Part shown: positions 10,874-21,110 of the stretch, piece by piece
Position numbering within the stretch: the first letter of the stretch is position 1
Layout: every line of letters starts with the position of its first letter
NCBI GenBank assembly: GCA_001632425.1
Contig: KV425567.1
Coordinates: 124,001 to 188,000 of the forward strand
Reading direction: 5' to 3'
DNA: 64,000 nt
Source of the DNA: Neolentinus lepideus HHB14362 ss-1
Lineage: Eukaryota > Basidiomycota > Agaricomycetes > Gloeophyllales > Gloeophyllaceae
Notes under the pieces: model-generated
What the model saw: only the letters and a program-made list of their open reading frames with translations
Databases searched by the model: none
Told to the model about the DNA's origin: nothing
Made by a program: the position numbers and the translations under genes

Positions 10874-12651
10874 TTAGGGAGACTTCTTCGACTTCTCACT
10901 AGCCTCCCTGATGGCCCAGGTCAACTGGTAAGACTTGACGGCGTCTGGGAGGAGCATGGTCAGTCACGAAGATCTCGAACATCACCCAAATGAACATACC
11001 ATCATAGGAACTGAGAATCTGTGAGTCTTCCTCGTCCTCGTCCTCAATGTCCTCGATGACATCGATAAAGTGCGAGATCTCCGAGAAGAATGGGTCATCG
11101 TCAGGGAAACGCTGTACGGTCTCGTCGTCATCGCCGGGCTTACGAATGTACAACACCGGTTGGACGTAAGGGTTGACCAGCCTGCATCATCCCAACGATT
11201 GGAAGACTAATTCCAGACGTAAGACAGAAACAGGGACGTACTTCAAGCTGTATCCGTCCGCGAAAACTTCGAGCTCGCAGCTGTAGTTGTGACCCTGAAG
11301 ACCCACAACGTGTGTGAAGCTACCCACAGCACCGTTCTCGTATTTCCTGTTGCAATGTTCATCAATGACTGTCTATTGAAACAGGCGAACGTCGACATGC
11401 CAAGTTGCGCTAGTCACTCGGGGAATCCTGTTCTCCTCAGGGATCTGCCTTTCGTCAACCTGCATCTTGCTGAGCTTCCCAGGGGCCTCGTACCACTCCA
11501 AAGAGTGGGCAACCACAGTGGAAATGTCGACATCACCGCCGAAGTAGCGGGAGAGATCGCAGAAGTGCGTTCCCTGCTCGATGACGGGGCCGGCACTACC
11601 AAACTTACAGTGAGCAGAAGACAGCTTAAGAGGGAAGAAGGCCTACCTCTTGGATTTGTCCCACCAGTCGGGCTTGGCAATGGCCTCGTACGCGCAAGCA
11701 TAGCGAGCCACGGTAGCCATGACGGTCAGATCGTTGTCATCGATGATTTGCTTCATGGTCTGGACGGCCCTCAAGTACCGTAACATGTATCTGAAAGTGT
11801 TATTAGCGAGGCGCTGTACGAACTGACCAGAATCTCACTAACCCGACCGAGCAAACGGTACCACTCTCACTTATCTGCTTCGCCAGCTGGAACCCTTCCG
11901 AGATCTCCTCCTTCGGGCCAGTCGCGACTGGCTTCTCGATGAACAGAGCAACGCCAGGGAAGTGCTTCAAGATCTGGAGCTCAACGTCCCGTCCGGGTTT
12001 GGTGGTCCCGCGGAACATCGGCGGACTGCCGACGATAACGGCTTTGGGACGGTCGCGGGGGCTCATGTTCTTGACAAAGTCATCGAGCGTCTTGAAGATC
12101 CGGGTGTTTTGGTACGCGGACACGACAAAGGATGCACATTTCTTCTCCAGCACGGCGGCGGCGCGCTCGGTGTTGGGGTCGATCAGAGCGACGACCTTGA
12201 GCCGGGGACCAAGCTTGCTGTATGCGTGATATATGCAGTGAGAGACGCATCGGGGAGAATATTGGAGTGAGCATACTGTTCGAGACGGAAGGAGTGGTTC
12301 CAGGGCCCCTCGGGAGATCCTAATGGAGTCCATATGTAAAGATGGAACTTATGTTGCGATCCAACCAAAGCACGCACCGAACATGATGTTGCCTGCACCA
12401 ATGAAGAGCACATTGAAGTTGTCGTTGCCTCCGATGGCAACGGCCCTGCACATGCCATCTTGTTAGCAAAGTACACATCGCGTGAAACAAAGGATTGGAT
12501 GGATCGCCAGAAAGACCGCTAGCAGAACACTCAACTTGTCAATGGATACAAGCCTCGAGGGATCGATAGACCCCCTGCGAGAGCCTGGGATTCCAGAGGG
12601 GCGCCTTCCAGAGGGCCTTTCAGAAGGACGGCGGCTGGATGGGGTGGACAT
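10874..12651 (-). CDS. Gfo/Idh/MocA-family NAD(P)-dependent oxidoreductase
   Basis: The family consists of NAD(P)-dependent dehydrogenases that oxidise sugars, inositols and similar substrates; the substrate here cannot be read. A Ser/Arg/Pro-rich N-terminus (MSTPSSRRPSERPSG) precedes the Rossmann start NFNVLFIGAGNIMFG (the GxGxxxxG loop). Then follow LKVVALIDPNTERAAAVLE, KAVIVGSPPMFRG and the family lysine in ALFIEKPVATGP. The C-terminal half has KPDWWDKS, VIEQGTHFCDLSRYFGGDV, VTSATWKYENGAVGSF and an acidic DIEDEDEED loop before the last helix YQLTWAIREASEKS and TAA at 10874. At least seven introns interrupt it. The extended N-terminus could be a leader or a regulatory tail. It converges with the coiled-coil gene and runs in tandem with HNT3. 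Confidence 0.85.
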
Positions 12652-13151
12652 GGTACGGTGTGCGGAAGGCTGAGATGTTATCAGCTGTATGCACGATTAC
12701 CAAGGGTTCCCGTGCAAGAACTGAGACGGTCTATGAAGGCTGTGACAGACAAGAAACAGAGGGAAAGATCGTGCTTATGTAGACACGCGAGTGGTGTTCC
12801 CCGGATCACAATGGAGAACTTCATGCAGATATCGAGACTTCAAGTACGTGTATAATTTCCATATCATTACAACTGTCTAGACAAGTCTACGTTCTTTATC
12901 ACGAGAGCCAACCGCACTATCATGATGAAAGGGCATTTCAATGCGACAGAGGTCGCGTATGCAGACTGTGACTGAACACACCTGAACCATTCGACGTAAA
13001 ACGATGCTTATATCTGTCCACTTGTATGCCATAGATTTTCACAAATCACAAAGGACCGATATCGTCGCAAAGAAGGTTCAGAGCAAGATTTTCCAAACAT
13101 TGACGTCATGCAAGATTGGACAGGATAGGGAAATCTGACACAACACACCGG
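12652..13151. other. Intergenic, oxidoreductase promoter region
   Basis: No gene seen over 500 bases. It should contain the promoter of the oxidoreductase gene (start at 12651) and the 3' flank of HNT3. Short open frames show no splice or family support. Confidence 0.6.
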
Positions 13152-14047
13152 TCAAGAAGCATCACCCGTATCAACGCGTTTATTGGAAGGGAGACTGGTC
13201 TGTGTGGCAGCTGCCTCCTCGTCCTCGTGGTCCCGCTTCCGCTTCTTTTCGAGGCGATTTTTCTCCCGTCTCACGCGTTCGTCCCATATTCCTTGAAGAT
13301 GCGTCTTCAGCGCTGGTATATTCTTGAAGGCCTTGTCGCATTCCCAGCAGACCAGGTCTTCTTTTAGAAGAGGTTCATATTGATCCTTCTTCAGTCCAGA
13401 CATCTGAGACGAAGCGATAAATTCGTTCGCCGTCCAGTTCCACTATTCAGCGACGTTATCAAGCTCTATGTCCGCACGCACCATGTCAAAGTAGGAGGGA
13501 TCAGAGTCGAACCAGGACAGGACATCTTTCAGATGTAAGAAGAAGCCAAGTTTCGGATGAAACGAGTTATAATGTTTCTTGTTCTTCAGCGCTGGTGAAA
13601 TCAAGTCTGAAGAAATGACATGAAGATGCAAATGTCTACCGGGCGGTTGGTGCTGATAGGATTGCCATACTGGGACAAGGGACGAGCTTACTCCATGGAA
13701 GGTACAGAATGAAATCCGATCCAAATATCCCACTTGAAGCCATACCGCTTCACCATTTCGTCTTCGACCATCCCCCGCACTTGTTCAGCATCCTTGCCGA
13801 GCATCTCTACGATGCCCCAGGCACGTTCTTTCTCGACAGCGAGAAGAGACCGTAGACTCATCAATTCAGACGTGGTTGTCGGCGGAATGACGCGGGGAAG
13901 GACAAGGAAATGGAACATGGCTTTCGGGTAAGCATCGAAGATAGTTAACGAAGTCTCTGTGTGGCAGAACAGTACTGAGGAAGGGAGATCTGTAGGATTC
14001 GGCTTGAGCGCATACGTGCGCAGCACCGTAAGATTGGGCATTGGCAT
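13152..14047 (-). CDS. HNT3: Aprataxin homologue Hnt3 (HIT domain plus C-terminal zinc finger)
   Basis: Aprataxin removes AMP from 5' ends left by abortive DNA ligation; it acts in the nucleus in single-strand break repair. The HIT domain begins NLTVLRTYALKPNPTDLP, has the nucleotide strand LTIFDAYPKAMFHFLVLPR and the catalytic triad motif HLHLHVIS. The triad is split by an intron (GTAAGC..GGTAG) whose removal gives PSMEHLHLHV, which supports the model. The substrate-handling part SPALKNKKHYNSFHPKLGFF follows. A second intron of 48 bases removes an in-frame stop. The C-terminal finger has CWECDKAFKNIPALKTHLQ (Cys-Cys-His) and a basic tail KNRLEKKRKRDHED, as expected for the C2HE-type zinc finger and nuclear signal. 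The ATG at 14045-14047 is the start of conservation. About 260 residues. Confidence 0.9.
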
Positions 14048-14187
14048 TTTTGCAAACGAAGGCTCGAGTGGTACGAACGGAGACTACCTGAAGACCTTGT
14101 GGCTATGCCAGTTCTCACGAGTATAAGCCACAAATTTCTTCGATCGGAACCTGCTGATTGGGTCGACCTCACCTAATCTGGGGTTAC

Positions 14188-14260
14188 GGTGTAATAGCTC
14201 AGTGGATAGAGGGTCCCTCGGAAGTGAGTGACTCGGGTTCGAGTCCCAGCCTGGCCTTAC
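14188..14260 (+). repeat. tRNA-derived sequence with intact A and B boxes (SINE head or tRNA pseudogene)
   Basis: A perfect A box, TAGCTCAGTGG (14195-14205), and a perfect B box, GGTTCGAGTCC (14236-14246), are 30 bases apart as in a tRNA gene. The acceptor arms (GGTGTAA and CCTGGCC) pair at only three positions and no proper anticodon stem forms, so it is not a working tRNA. Repeat sequence follows immediately, which suggests the pol III head of a SINE. Confidence 0.6.
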
Positions 14261-14312
14261 TCATAGGATTGAACAGAACTTCACTCGTGTATCTCATTTC
14301 GCCTTAAGCTGC

Positions 14313-14660
14313 TGTTTGGGCTCATAACCTGTAACCCCGTAACAGGCTATGTGCCTAAGTAGTGACTTGACTCGCGGAAATGAGACTTTCCGTTTAAAAT
14401 GGTACCAAAATTCATTTTAATCCTTCTTTTCGATTATAAAAGGTACTGAAATTTCCGACATTTGTCCTCCTACGGACTCTACACGTTCACGGTTGCTGTA
14501 ATCTCAAGTTGGCGTAGAACAAGAAGTTCTGCAGTGTGTGCATCTAGAGAATGCAATAATAGGCGAGGAATCCATTCTTCATTTGTTTCCTCACTGTACA
14601 TGTGTTTCTGCTTCAGTCGGCACAATTGTTTGGGCTCAATAACCTGTAGAAATGCGACAG
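14313..14660. repeat. Dispersed repeat fragments next to the tRNA-like head
   Basis: GTTTGGGCTCA-TAACCTGTA occurs at 14314 and, with one extra A, at 14629, each followed within 20 bases by GACAGGC or AACAGGC. Bases 14410-14463 match the terminal part of the MITE-like element ending at 19053 (CTTTTCGATTATAA, then GTACTGAAATTTCCGAC). A 98-codon open frame on the minus strand (14479-14775) with CTKC and ECEYC overlaps part of this DNA and is not supported as a gene. Confidence 0.6.
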
Positions 14661-14805
14661 GCTTTTGGACCCAACCAATCTCAAGCGAATTGCAGTATTC
14701 ACACTCCTTCTGCTCAGCTGCGAAGTTACGTATAAAATTGGAACACAGAGTAAGAATGCACTTAGTACATCGCAATTCAGCAATACAAGAAATCGTGACA
14801 TGCTA

Positions 14806-17800
14806 TCAACCAGCTCTGAGTAATTCCCGCACATTCTCGCTGATCTTCGGTAAGGTTGGCATCGCGTTGTTGTCCTGCGGCCCTGCTTCGCTTACAGACC
14901 GCCTGCGATGTCGAAGATTGCTGGAGTTGGCAGGCCAAAGATCCGCTTGACGATGGTCCATGTCCGCGATTAACTGGGCGAAAGATAAGAAGAGGACTTC
15001 GGCCTGGGCAAGGGTGGAGTCCAGCTCGATGGTCATGCTCAGCTCGTTGCAATACTGTAAATATGAATATTCAGTGAAATATACGGCTTCAAACCCTCTG
15101 GATCTCGCCTTTAATATTTCATCGAACTGTCATGCAACACATTGTGAGAACATATGGCATCCCGACGCTATGAATAAACGAACCTCGACGAGATACCTCA
15201 AAATCATGTCTCGATGTGATTCCAGAACAGCTAGAGCGACGAAGAGCAAGAAGTTGTTGCTGTAGTAGTTAGTCCATAAGATTTCCCACAGGCGCAGAAC
15301 ATCGTCGAATGGGAATTCCCGCTTGAATGCGATAAGCACCCATCTGCAGAGGGCATTTAGCCACATTCTTTGCATCAGTCTCCGTAGTTGACACACCGGA
15401 AACAGAAGAATAAGTTCAGCCCATCAGTTTTCTCTGTATAGCAGTTAATCTTCTGTCGTGCACCGTCATGAGATATGGGATACCTAAGTGTCGGTACAAC
15501 TCCGGATCCATCATAGCTATTAGCTCCTGTAGAGTCGAGAGCTGTTTCTTCATACCACTCTGGTCTCGTAAGAAGTTTTGTTTCTGTTTGAAGTCAGCAT
15601 ATATCCTACTCTGGGACAAGATATGAGAGTACACACCATACGATTCATAACATCCACGAAACACCAGAACGTCATCTCCTCATCGCCGCCCATGACTACA
15701 TAAATGGGTGCACAGAGATCGGACATGCCCTGCACGTATCCTTCAAACCCTTCAATGTTAGCACCATGGATGCATGCAAACATGATGTACAAATATATGT
15801 TATTACGAACCCAATTCCTTCTCGTAGAAGTTGTATGTCAACAGGATAGCGGCCAGGCGCTCCACATGTTCGTTACTCGGCGATTGAGCACCAATGTCAA
15901 CGAGTCCCGGCGACATCGTGGAATACCGTCGGTGAACGGCATTGTCATCGTCGTCGACGTCGGGGGAGGACACTGATGCAAATAGGGGCTGTGACCGATC
16001 AGTTCGGCGACAGTCTACGTCGATTCGATGCCGTTCCTAGGAATAGCGTTTACTCAGCGCCCTCACATAGAACAGCATCAAGACGCACCTCGATGATATC
16101 TGGTCGCTCGAAAACTTCAGGTAGGCCACACCATTGATCCTTTAAGCGATGGTACTCCGCCCTGAAAGCCTATTCAGCAGAAACTAGAGGAATCACATCT
16201 ACACTTACTTCTTCTCATCCCACCGGTTGGTTCTTTCTTCCTCAGTGGCATTCCATTCATGCACATTCAATAAGAAAGGCCATATCTTCCTCCTAAGGTT
16301 GCCTTTAGGATTGATTCCCTTTCTGAAGACCTCTCTCTTCATCTCTTCGATTCTCACTTTCGGCTTACCGTCTTTCTCGAACCAGATCTCCCACATGTAT
16401 CCATTTACAGGTCTTGTCGGATCTCTGGAAGGCTTGGGAGTTGGTAGATTGGAGGTAGAGTGCAGAAGTTCAAATACCCCGAGTGAAGAGGTCTCCTCGG
16501 CTAAGTTGGAGGAAGATGATGATGAAGGGATAGCTTGTGCCTCTCTTCTGCGAGCACGTTCACCTTCTTCGGCGACGATTCGTGCCCAGCGAGCCAAATA
16601 AACTCGAGCGCTCTCAAATTCTCCAACTCCGCTCTTTTCGACCCAGCTACTCCATTCTCCGGGAGCATTAACGAAGCTCTTGACAGGATCAGGCAGATGA
16701 GGCATTATAGGTTTAGCAAGAGGATGAGAAAGGATATTCTGAGCAGCGTGTCGAGTGGCCCGAGTAATATTTGAGAACGACTGTAAAAGAGCAGTACGAG
16801 CCTGAGAAGGGGGCTGAGTTCGCGGCGACGGAGGTTGAAGGGAACGATGAAGGATTGAGGAACGATTAGAGTATGGATTCGGTGGTGATGTAGAAGTCGT
16901 CGAGAGGGGTCGAGGTCGCCTATGTGCTGGAATGGGCGAGTGGGAATTTGCATAAGATCCAGCTAGGATATTGTCGACGGCGTCGTCGTCAAAAATCTGT
17001 GTGGAATGTGACTCGATATCGGCTCGTGACGGATCGACCAAGTAGAGGTTGGTTTGGAGATTAGACCGCATCAGATGGCAATATGCCCGTAGTCGCGCTA
17101 ATAAGTCCTCGCCGCCCCATGTTGATGTCTTCGCATAGTGAGACGTCTCAGCAGGTGGCGGCGGGTAAGACGCCGGGTTGCGTGCTATGACCGGAGAGGT
17201 AGCGACGTGACTGGACGTGAAGGACTTCGACTCGTCGTCATGGAAGTGCAGAGTAGGAAGAGTGGTACCGTTGATGAGGTTTATGGCGATGGAGCCATCT
17301 GCACGAGGATAAATGGATGACTCAAGGGAAATGTGACGGCCACGTACGCCATGATGACAGAGTTGGCGGGCTCACGATGAGAGAGTATATTGAGGTGAGA
17401 GGTACTGAGAATGCGTACGACTCGGGTCTCGATATGGGCAGGTCAATTAAGACGGCATCTGTGACCTGGTCAGAATACATACATTATATACCAAATTTCT
17501 CACCATCAATCTCCTCGTCAAAAGTAGCCTTCTCCTCGATCTTCACGAACTTATCCCACTCAGTGGGTCCTCTCTCGTTCAGCAAGGTTTCCGGAATCCA
17601 TGCCAACAGATATGTTGGATTAATAGCTTCCTGCTAAACGCTATAGCTCGGCGCGACAAATGAAGAAGTGGCATTGCTTACCCTCTTGACCAGAACTACG
17701 AAGCCGGGGATATTATCTCGGGTGTACGCAGTGGGATTCACATAGACCTTGGATTTACTATAAAGAAGTCGATATTTGCTGTCCTGCTCTGAAGATGGGG

Positions 17801-17849
17801 CCGTAGTTCCTAAAGAGCTCGATCCGCTTTCTCGCTTAATCTCGACCAT
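14806..17849 (-). CDS. GYP7: Gyp7-type Rab GTPase-activating protein (TBC domain)
   Basis: Gyp7/TBC1D15-type GAPs stimulate GTP hydrolysis by Ypt7/Rab7 on vacuole and late endosome membranes. The start at 17847-17849 gives MVEIKRESGSSSLG, then the N-terminal family block (LLYSKSKVYVNPTAYTRDN, IPGFVVLVKR, ERGPTEWDKFVKIEEKATF). A middle region with YCHLMRSNLQTNLYLV and a long Ser/Pro-rich linker leads into the TBC domain: RKIWPFLLNVHEWNATEEER, the catalytic arginine in RIDVDCRRTDRSQPLFA, the catalytic glutamine in GYVQGMSDLCAPIYVVM, then VLIAFKREFPFDDVLRLWE and YYSNNFLLFVALAVLESHRD. The C-terminus has LDSTLAQAEVLFLSF, typical of the subfamily. About 14 short introns and roughly 780 residues. 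It lies between two repeat islands. Confidence 0.9.
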
Positions 17850-18195
17850 TGATTCAGACTACGTTCGCGAAGACTAGTAAGCCCGGTTTCACTAATGAGT
17901 CCTGACAGTGGCTTACAGAGCTTACAGAGATGGTAGACAACGAGCCGTCAAAGGGTGACTGCGGGGACGCACACATAGTAGAATTTGGCTGTGGCCGCAG
18001 CAAGACGCTACAAGGGCTACTTTCGGATGTGGCGTCTAGATCTGAACTTGAAGATACCACTGGCACGTGGCTCGAGAGCCCAAAGCGAAAGTACCCTGCA
18101 GGTCCCCAGAGTATTAATAAGGCTGGGCCGCGCTAGCGCGGCAGAACCCGCTACCTTGGCCCCTTGGTAGGTTTCGGAATGGATTTCAACTTGAA
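17850..18195. other. Upstream of GYP7, unassigned
   Basis: Open frames on both strands (17930-18136 plus, 17854-18066 minus) overlap and neither is recognised; this is more likely the GYP7 5' region. A 16-base perfect palindrome, GCCGCGCTAGCGCGGC, lies at 18127-18142. Confidence 0.4.
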
Positions 18196-19404
18196 CTGAC
18201 ATTATACGGTTGCCCTGGAGGCTCAGGTCTAAAATGACATGAACCACGTTACTACCTCTGGGGTCCTGGCACCCTTCGTGACTGATGTCAGGGCGCGGCT
18301 TCGAGGCCGAGCAGATAAATGTTGTCTGGCATGTAATTAACCCGGTACCAATCTCTTATTAGGCAATTTTATGACGGTACTGCTTATGGAACTAGTCACC
18401 CTTAGAAAATGAATATTAAATTGAGCGTATAGCTAAGCAAAATGAAGCCCTGCAGCGGGAATCCAGCTTATCTACGATGAAATCCCAGGCGATATAGATG
18501 TCATTATCCTGAGAAAGAGGGAAAGGGAAAAAAAATACTCATTGTACCTATACAAAAGCATGAGTTATATGGCATAGTGATCTGGATGCGGGGTGTGTCA
18601 GAAATTTCTGTACTTATAATTGATTGATGAATTAAAGGGGTAATAAAATGACCTTAAAATTCATTCTCCTTTACAGTGTTTGCGGAAAATAATGACATGC
18701 GCCACTTCTTGATTTCCGAAATCCCTGGCTACAACCGAGGGATCCTTTCTGGCAGGAGGCGCATCTGTAAGCAAGCAGCTCCCACAGTACACTGGCCACA
18801 ACTCACTGGACGAAATCTGCATGTCAAAAAAAAAATATGTTTTGTCATCATGGCCCTTGCATCTACAGAAGAACACGCTAAAATGCAAGCTGCAGGGGGT
18901 GAAATGAATCGCCGAAACCCCAGCTGTGCTACGGGATTTTTGATTTTTCGAAAATCGGAAAGTTGGAAATGGCGCACGTCATTATTTTCCGGAAGTGCTG
19001 TAATATGGTTTTAATCCATCTTTTCGATTATAACGAGTACGGAAAGTTCCGACGTGGCGCGCGTGCCCGAATTTATTGAAGCTCTCAGGTTTGATTCTCA
19101 GTAACGATGAGTTTTTAATTATATTATATAGTGTTTTGCGCTACTTTCTGAGATTGAACGTGTAGAATATTTGCTGCTGTCGCAGCCATCTCCGAGCATA
19201 TTTGTATATATTTTTTATGCAGTCAGTACAGGAAATAGTCAATAACACTAAAGTGCTATATATTATCATTAACCAGGATAATCATAGGTCTATATATCAC
19301 GGTGATGAGTCACTACGAGACCCCAGGAGGGTCCATCAGCACATCGCGTGGTTTGATCACACGATTGTAGACCTGAGCCTCCAGGGCAACCGTACATTAT
19401 CCTG
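18196..19404. mobile_element. Repeat with outer terminal inverted repeats (about 50-100 bp)
   Basis: Bases 18196-18250 match the reverse complement of 19352-19404: both contain TACGGTTGCCCTGGAGGCTC, then AGGTCTA and a CCACG block. Similarity continues less well inwards (GGGGTC and CGT.GTGACT blocks). No open frame resembling a transposase lies between. The structure suggests two opposed copies of a repeat or a non-autonomous DNA element, with another element nested inside. Confidence 0.6.
18597..19053. mobile_element. Nested MITE-like element, long imperfect TIRs
   Basis: The left end GTCAGAAATTTCTGTAC (18597) pairs with the right end, whose complement reads GTCGGAACTTTCCGTAC (to 19053). Inverted similarity continues inwards with a CGGAAAATAATGAC block followed by TGCGCCA on both sides, so each arm is about 120 bases. 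The right end matches the sequence ending at 14463, which makes this a family with at least two copies in the window. A clear target duplication was not found. Confidence 0.65.
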
Positions 19405-20100
19405 TATCCTCGTTGATTTTGTGTATGTGCATGTATGAGAAAACGTTATGAGCTGCGGAATGAAGTCCGCCACTTTCCCTCGGTGATCCAAGATCCATGC
19501 CCGGAGCCTCTCAGATGGGCACATAGGGTCTAATCCTGCTCAGTATATGCTGTGTAGGTGTATCTACCATCACATGACCCTACAAGACAGAGAGATAGAA
19601 CAGCAGGAGGGACATTCATCGCGGCATCGCAGTCTTTACAGAACCAGAACTCTATGCGCCTGAGAACTATGAAGTCATTTTTTTTAGGGCAGGCCGGATC
19701 TCCTCCTGGGTACATCGTTGCACGCAAGACCCGCTACCCAAGGCAGCGGGAATTTGTAGGACATCCTCAGATTCCGTGGACTATCGAGTCATAGAATGTG
19801 AGTGCAATGGCTCCGTGAATGAGCAAAAGACTGAAGTGGAGGAAATTATGTAATAGCGCAGACGGACATGGAACACTTAGAGAACGGACAGGTACGGGAT
19901 AGCAGTACTTAAACAATCCACATGTTCTCATCCATGCAACATGCATAGCATAGGTATGGATAGTAAAAGAAACCTATCAAGATGGCTAGAGGATACAGAT
20001 AACGACAACGGCACAATACAGAGGAAGTCTCTACTTTTGGTATGACCAGACATTCCGAAGCACTAAGACAGACTGGTTAGTAAAATTCCAAACGGATAAT
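19405..20100. other. Intergenic, no gene seen
   Basis: About 700 bases with scattered short open frames on both strands. None has a recognisable product or plausible introns. It includes the 3' flank of RPS21. Confidence 0.55.
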
Positions 20101-20451
20101 TCAGTCCTCACAGCCAGCCTTCGTTGCTAAGCGGTTAATCGAATCGTCACTCTCGCCCATAGCCCGAACCTGACCGCAGAGCGCGAAAGAGGTTGAGGTG
20201 GGGAGGGCCCGGCCATTAGCGTCAACGTCGCACACGCTGAGCTGCACAGATGCGTGGTCCTTGGACGTGATGAGGCGGTCTACACAAGAGCAAGACCGTC
20301 ACGAGTGTAACAATGGGAAAGTGCAAGTAGACGTACTGGTAGCCGCGCACTTACGGGGGACGTAGAGGTCAACGAGAATACCCTGGAGTAGTCGGTGAGG
20401 AAAGCATTTCCAACAACGAATAGTGTAGCTACTCACCTGATCGTTCTCCAT
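20101..20451 (-). CDS. RPS21: 40S ribosomal protein eS21 (RPS21), three exons
   Basis: eS21 is a small component of the 40S subunit. The gene appears only after splicing. Exon 1 is 15 bases (20437-20451, MENDQ). After an intron with GTGAGT the second exon gives GILVDLYVPRKCAAT up to a GTACGT donor. After the acceptor GTGTAG the third gives NRLITSKDHASVQLSV, then DVDANGR, TSFALCGQVRAMGESDDSIN and RLATKAGCED with TGA at 20101-20103. The product is about 80 residues and matches the family along its whole length (ATNRLI, KDHASVQ, ALCG.VRA.GESDDS.NRLA). Early introns in a tiny first exon are usual for fungal ribosomal protein genes. Confidence 0.95.
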
Positions 20452-21110
20452 GGTGGACTTGCGGTATGACGGCGGTAGAGTATGGCAGTGATGAATGAGT
20501 TTGAGAGCGTGAGACTTTTGGAGGACTACTGTACAGTTCTGATAATTCCTTTATTGGGTAGCTTGGTGTTCCTTTGTGTTCGTACTGCGCGGTCGCAGCT
20601 AGGCACCAGACCGACTCGAGGACCAATCCACGCGCATGCGACGACAGATGTCTTCGTCGATCCACTATCATTTGGGGTTTTGTCAAAGCGCGATTTTGGA
20701 CCTAACTCCGAAAACTCTAGGACCTGAAGTCGGTACATAGGTGTAGTCATGCCATGGGATCACAACTGTGAAGTCGGGTTTTTAAACTCTTTAGAGTCGA
20801 TGGGAGGCCAAATACTGTCAAGATTGGCTGGTGTAAGCATGGGAAGCTGGTCAAAAATGCGAGATTTTTGTGTGATACCTGCATTTCTCAGTTAGATTCT
20901 GCCTCAATTTCGATCGAGAGGGTGGTCACGGTCTTATAAAACGCGAGGACGGATGGTCCTAGGTGCCTCTGCCGTTGCGCGTTTTCTTGCCGTTGGCTCC
21001 TTGGAGTATATAAACTTGGAGGGGTACCAGTCTACTCAATTCGTTATTGTAGGACGTTGAGCTGTCGAGATATGAGATCGTATATAATGCAAACAGTTGC
21101 TAGCCTGAAT
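20452..21110. other. RPS21 promoter and 3' flank of the PAP2 gene
   Basis: Two minus-strand genes flank this stretch, so it should hold the RPS21 promoter. A TATATAAA at about 21006 is on the plus strand and has no gene behind it. No coding sequence is supported. Confidence 0.5.

Noticed and set aside
14188..14260. Functional tRNA gene
   Set aside because: A and B boxes are perfect, but acceptor and anticodon stems do not pair.
14479..14775. Cys-rich 98-residue protein (CTKC, ECEYC), possible zinc ribbon
   Set aside because: It overlaps dispersed repeat sequence just downstream of the GYP7 stop and has no homologue I can name.
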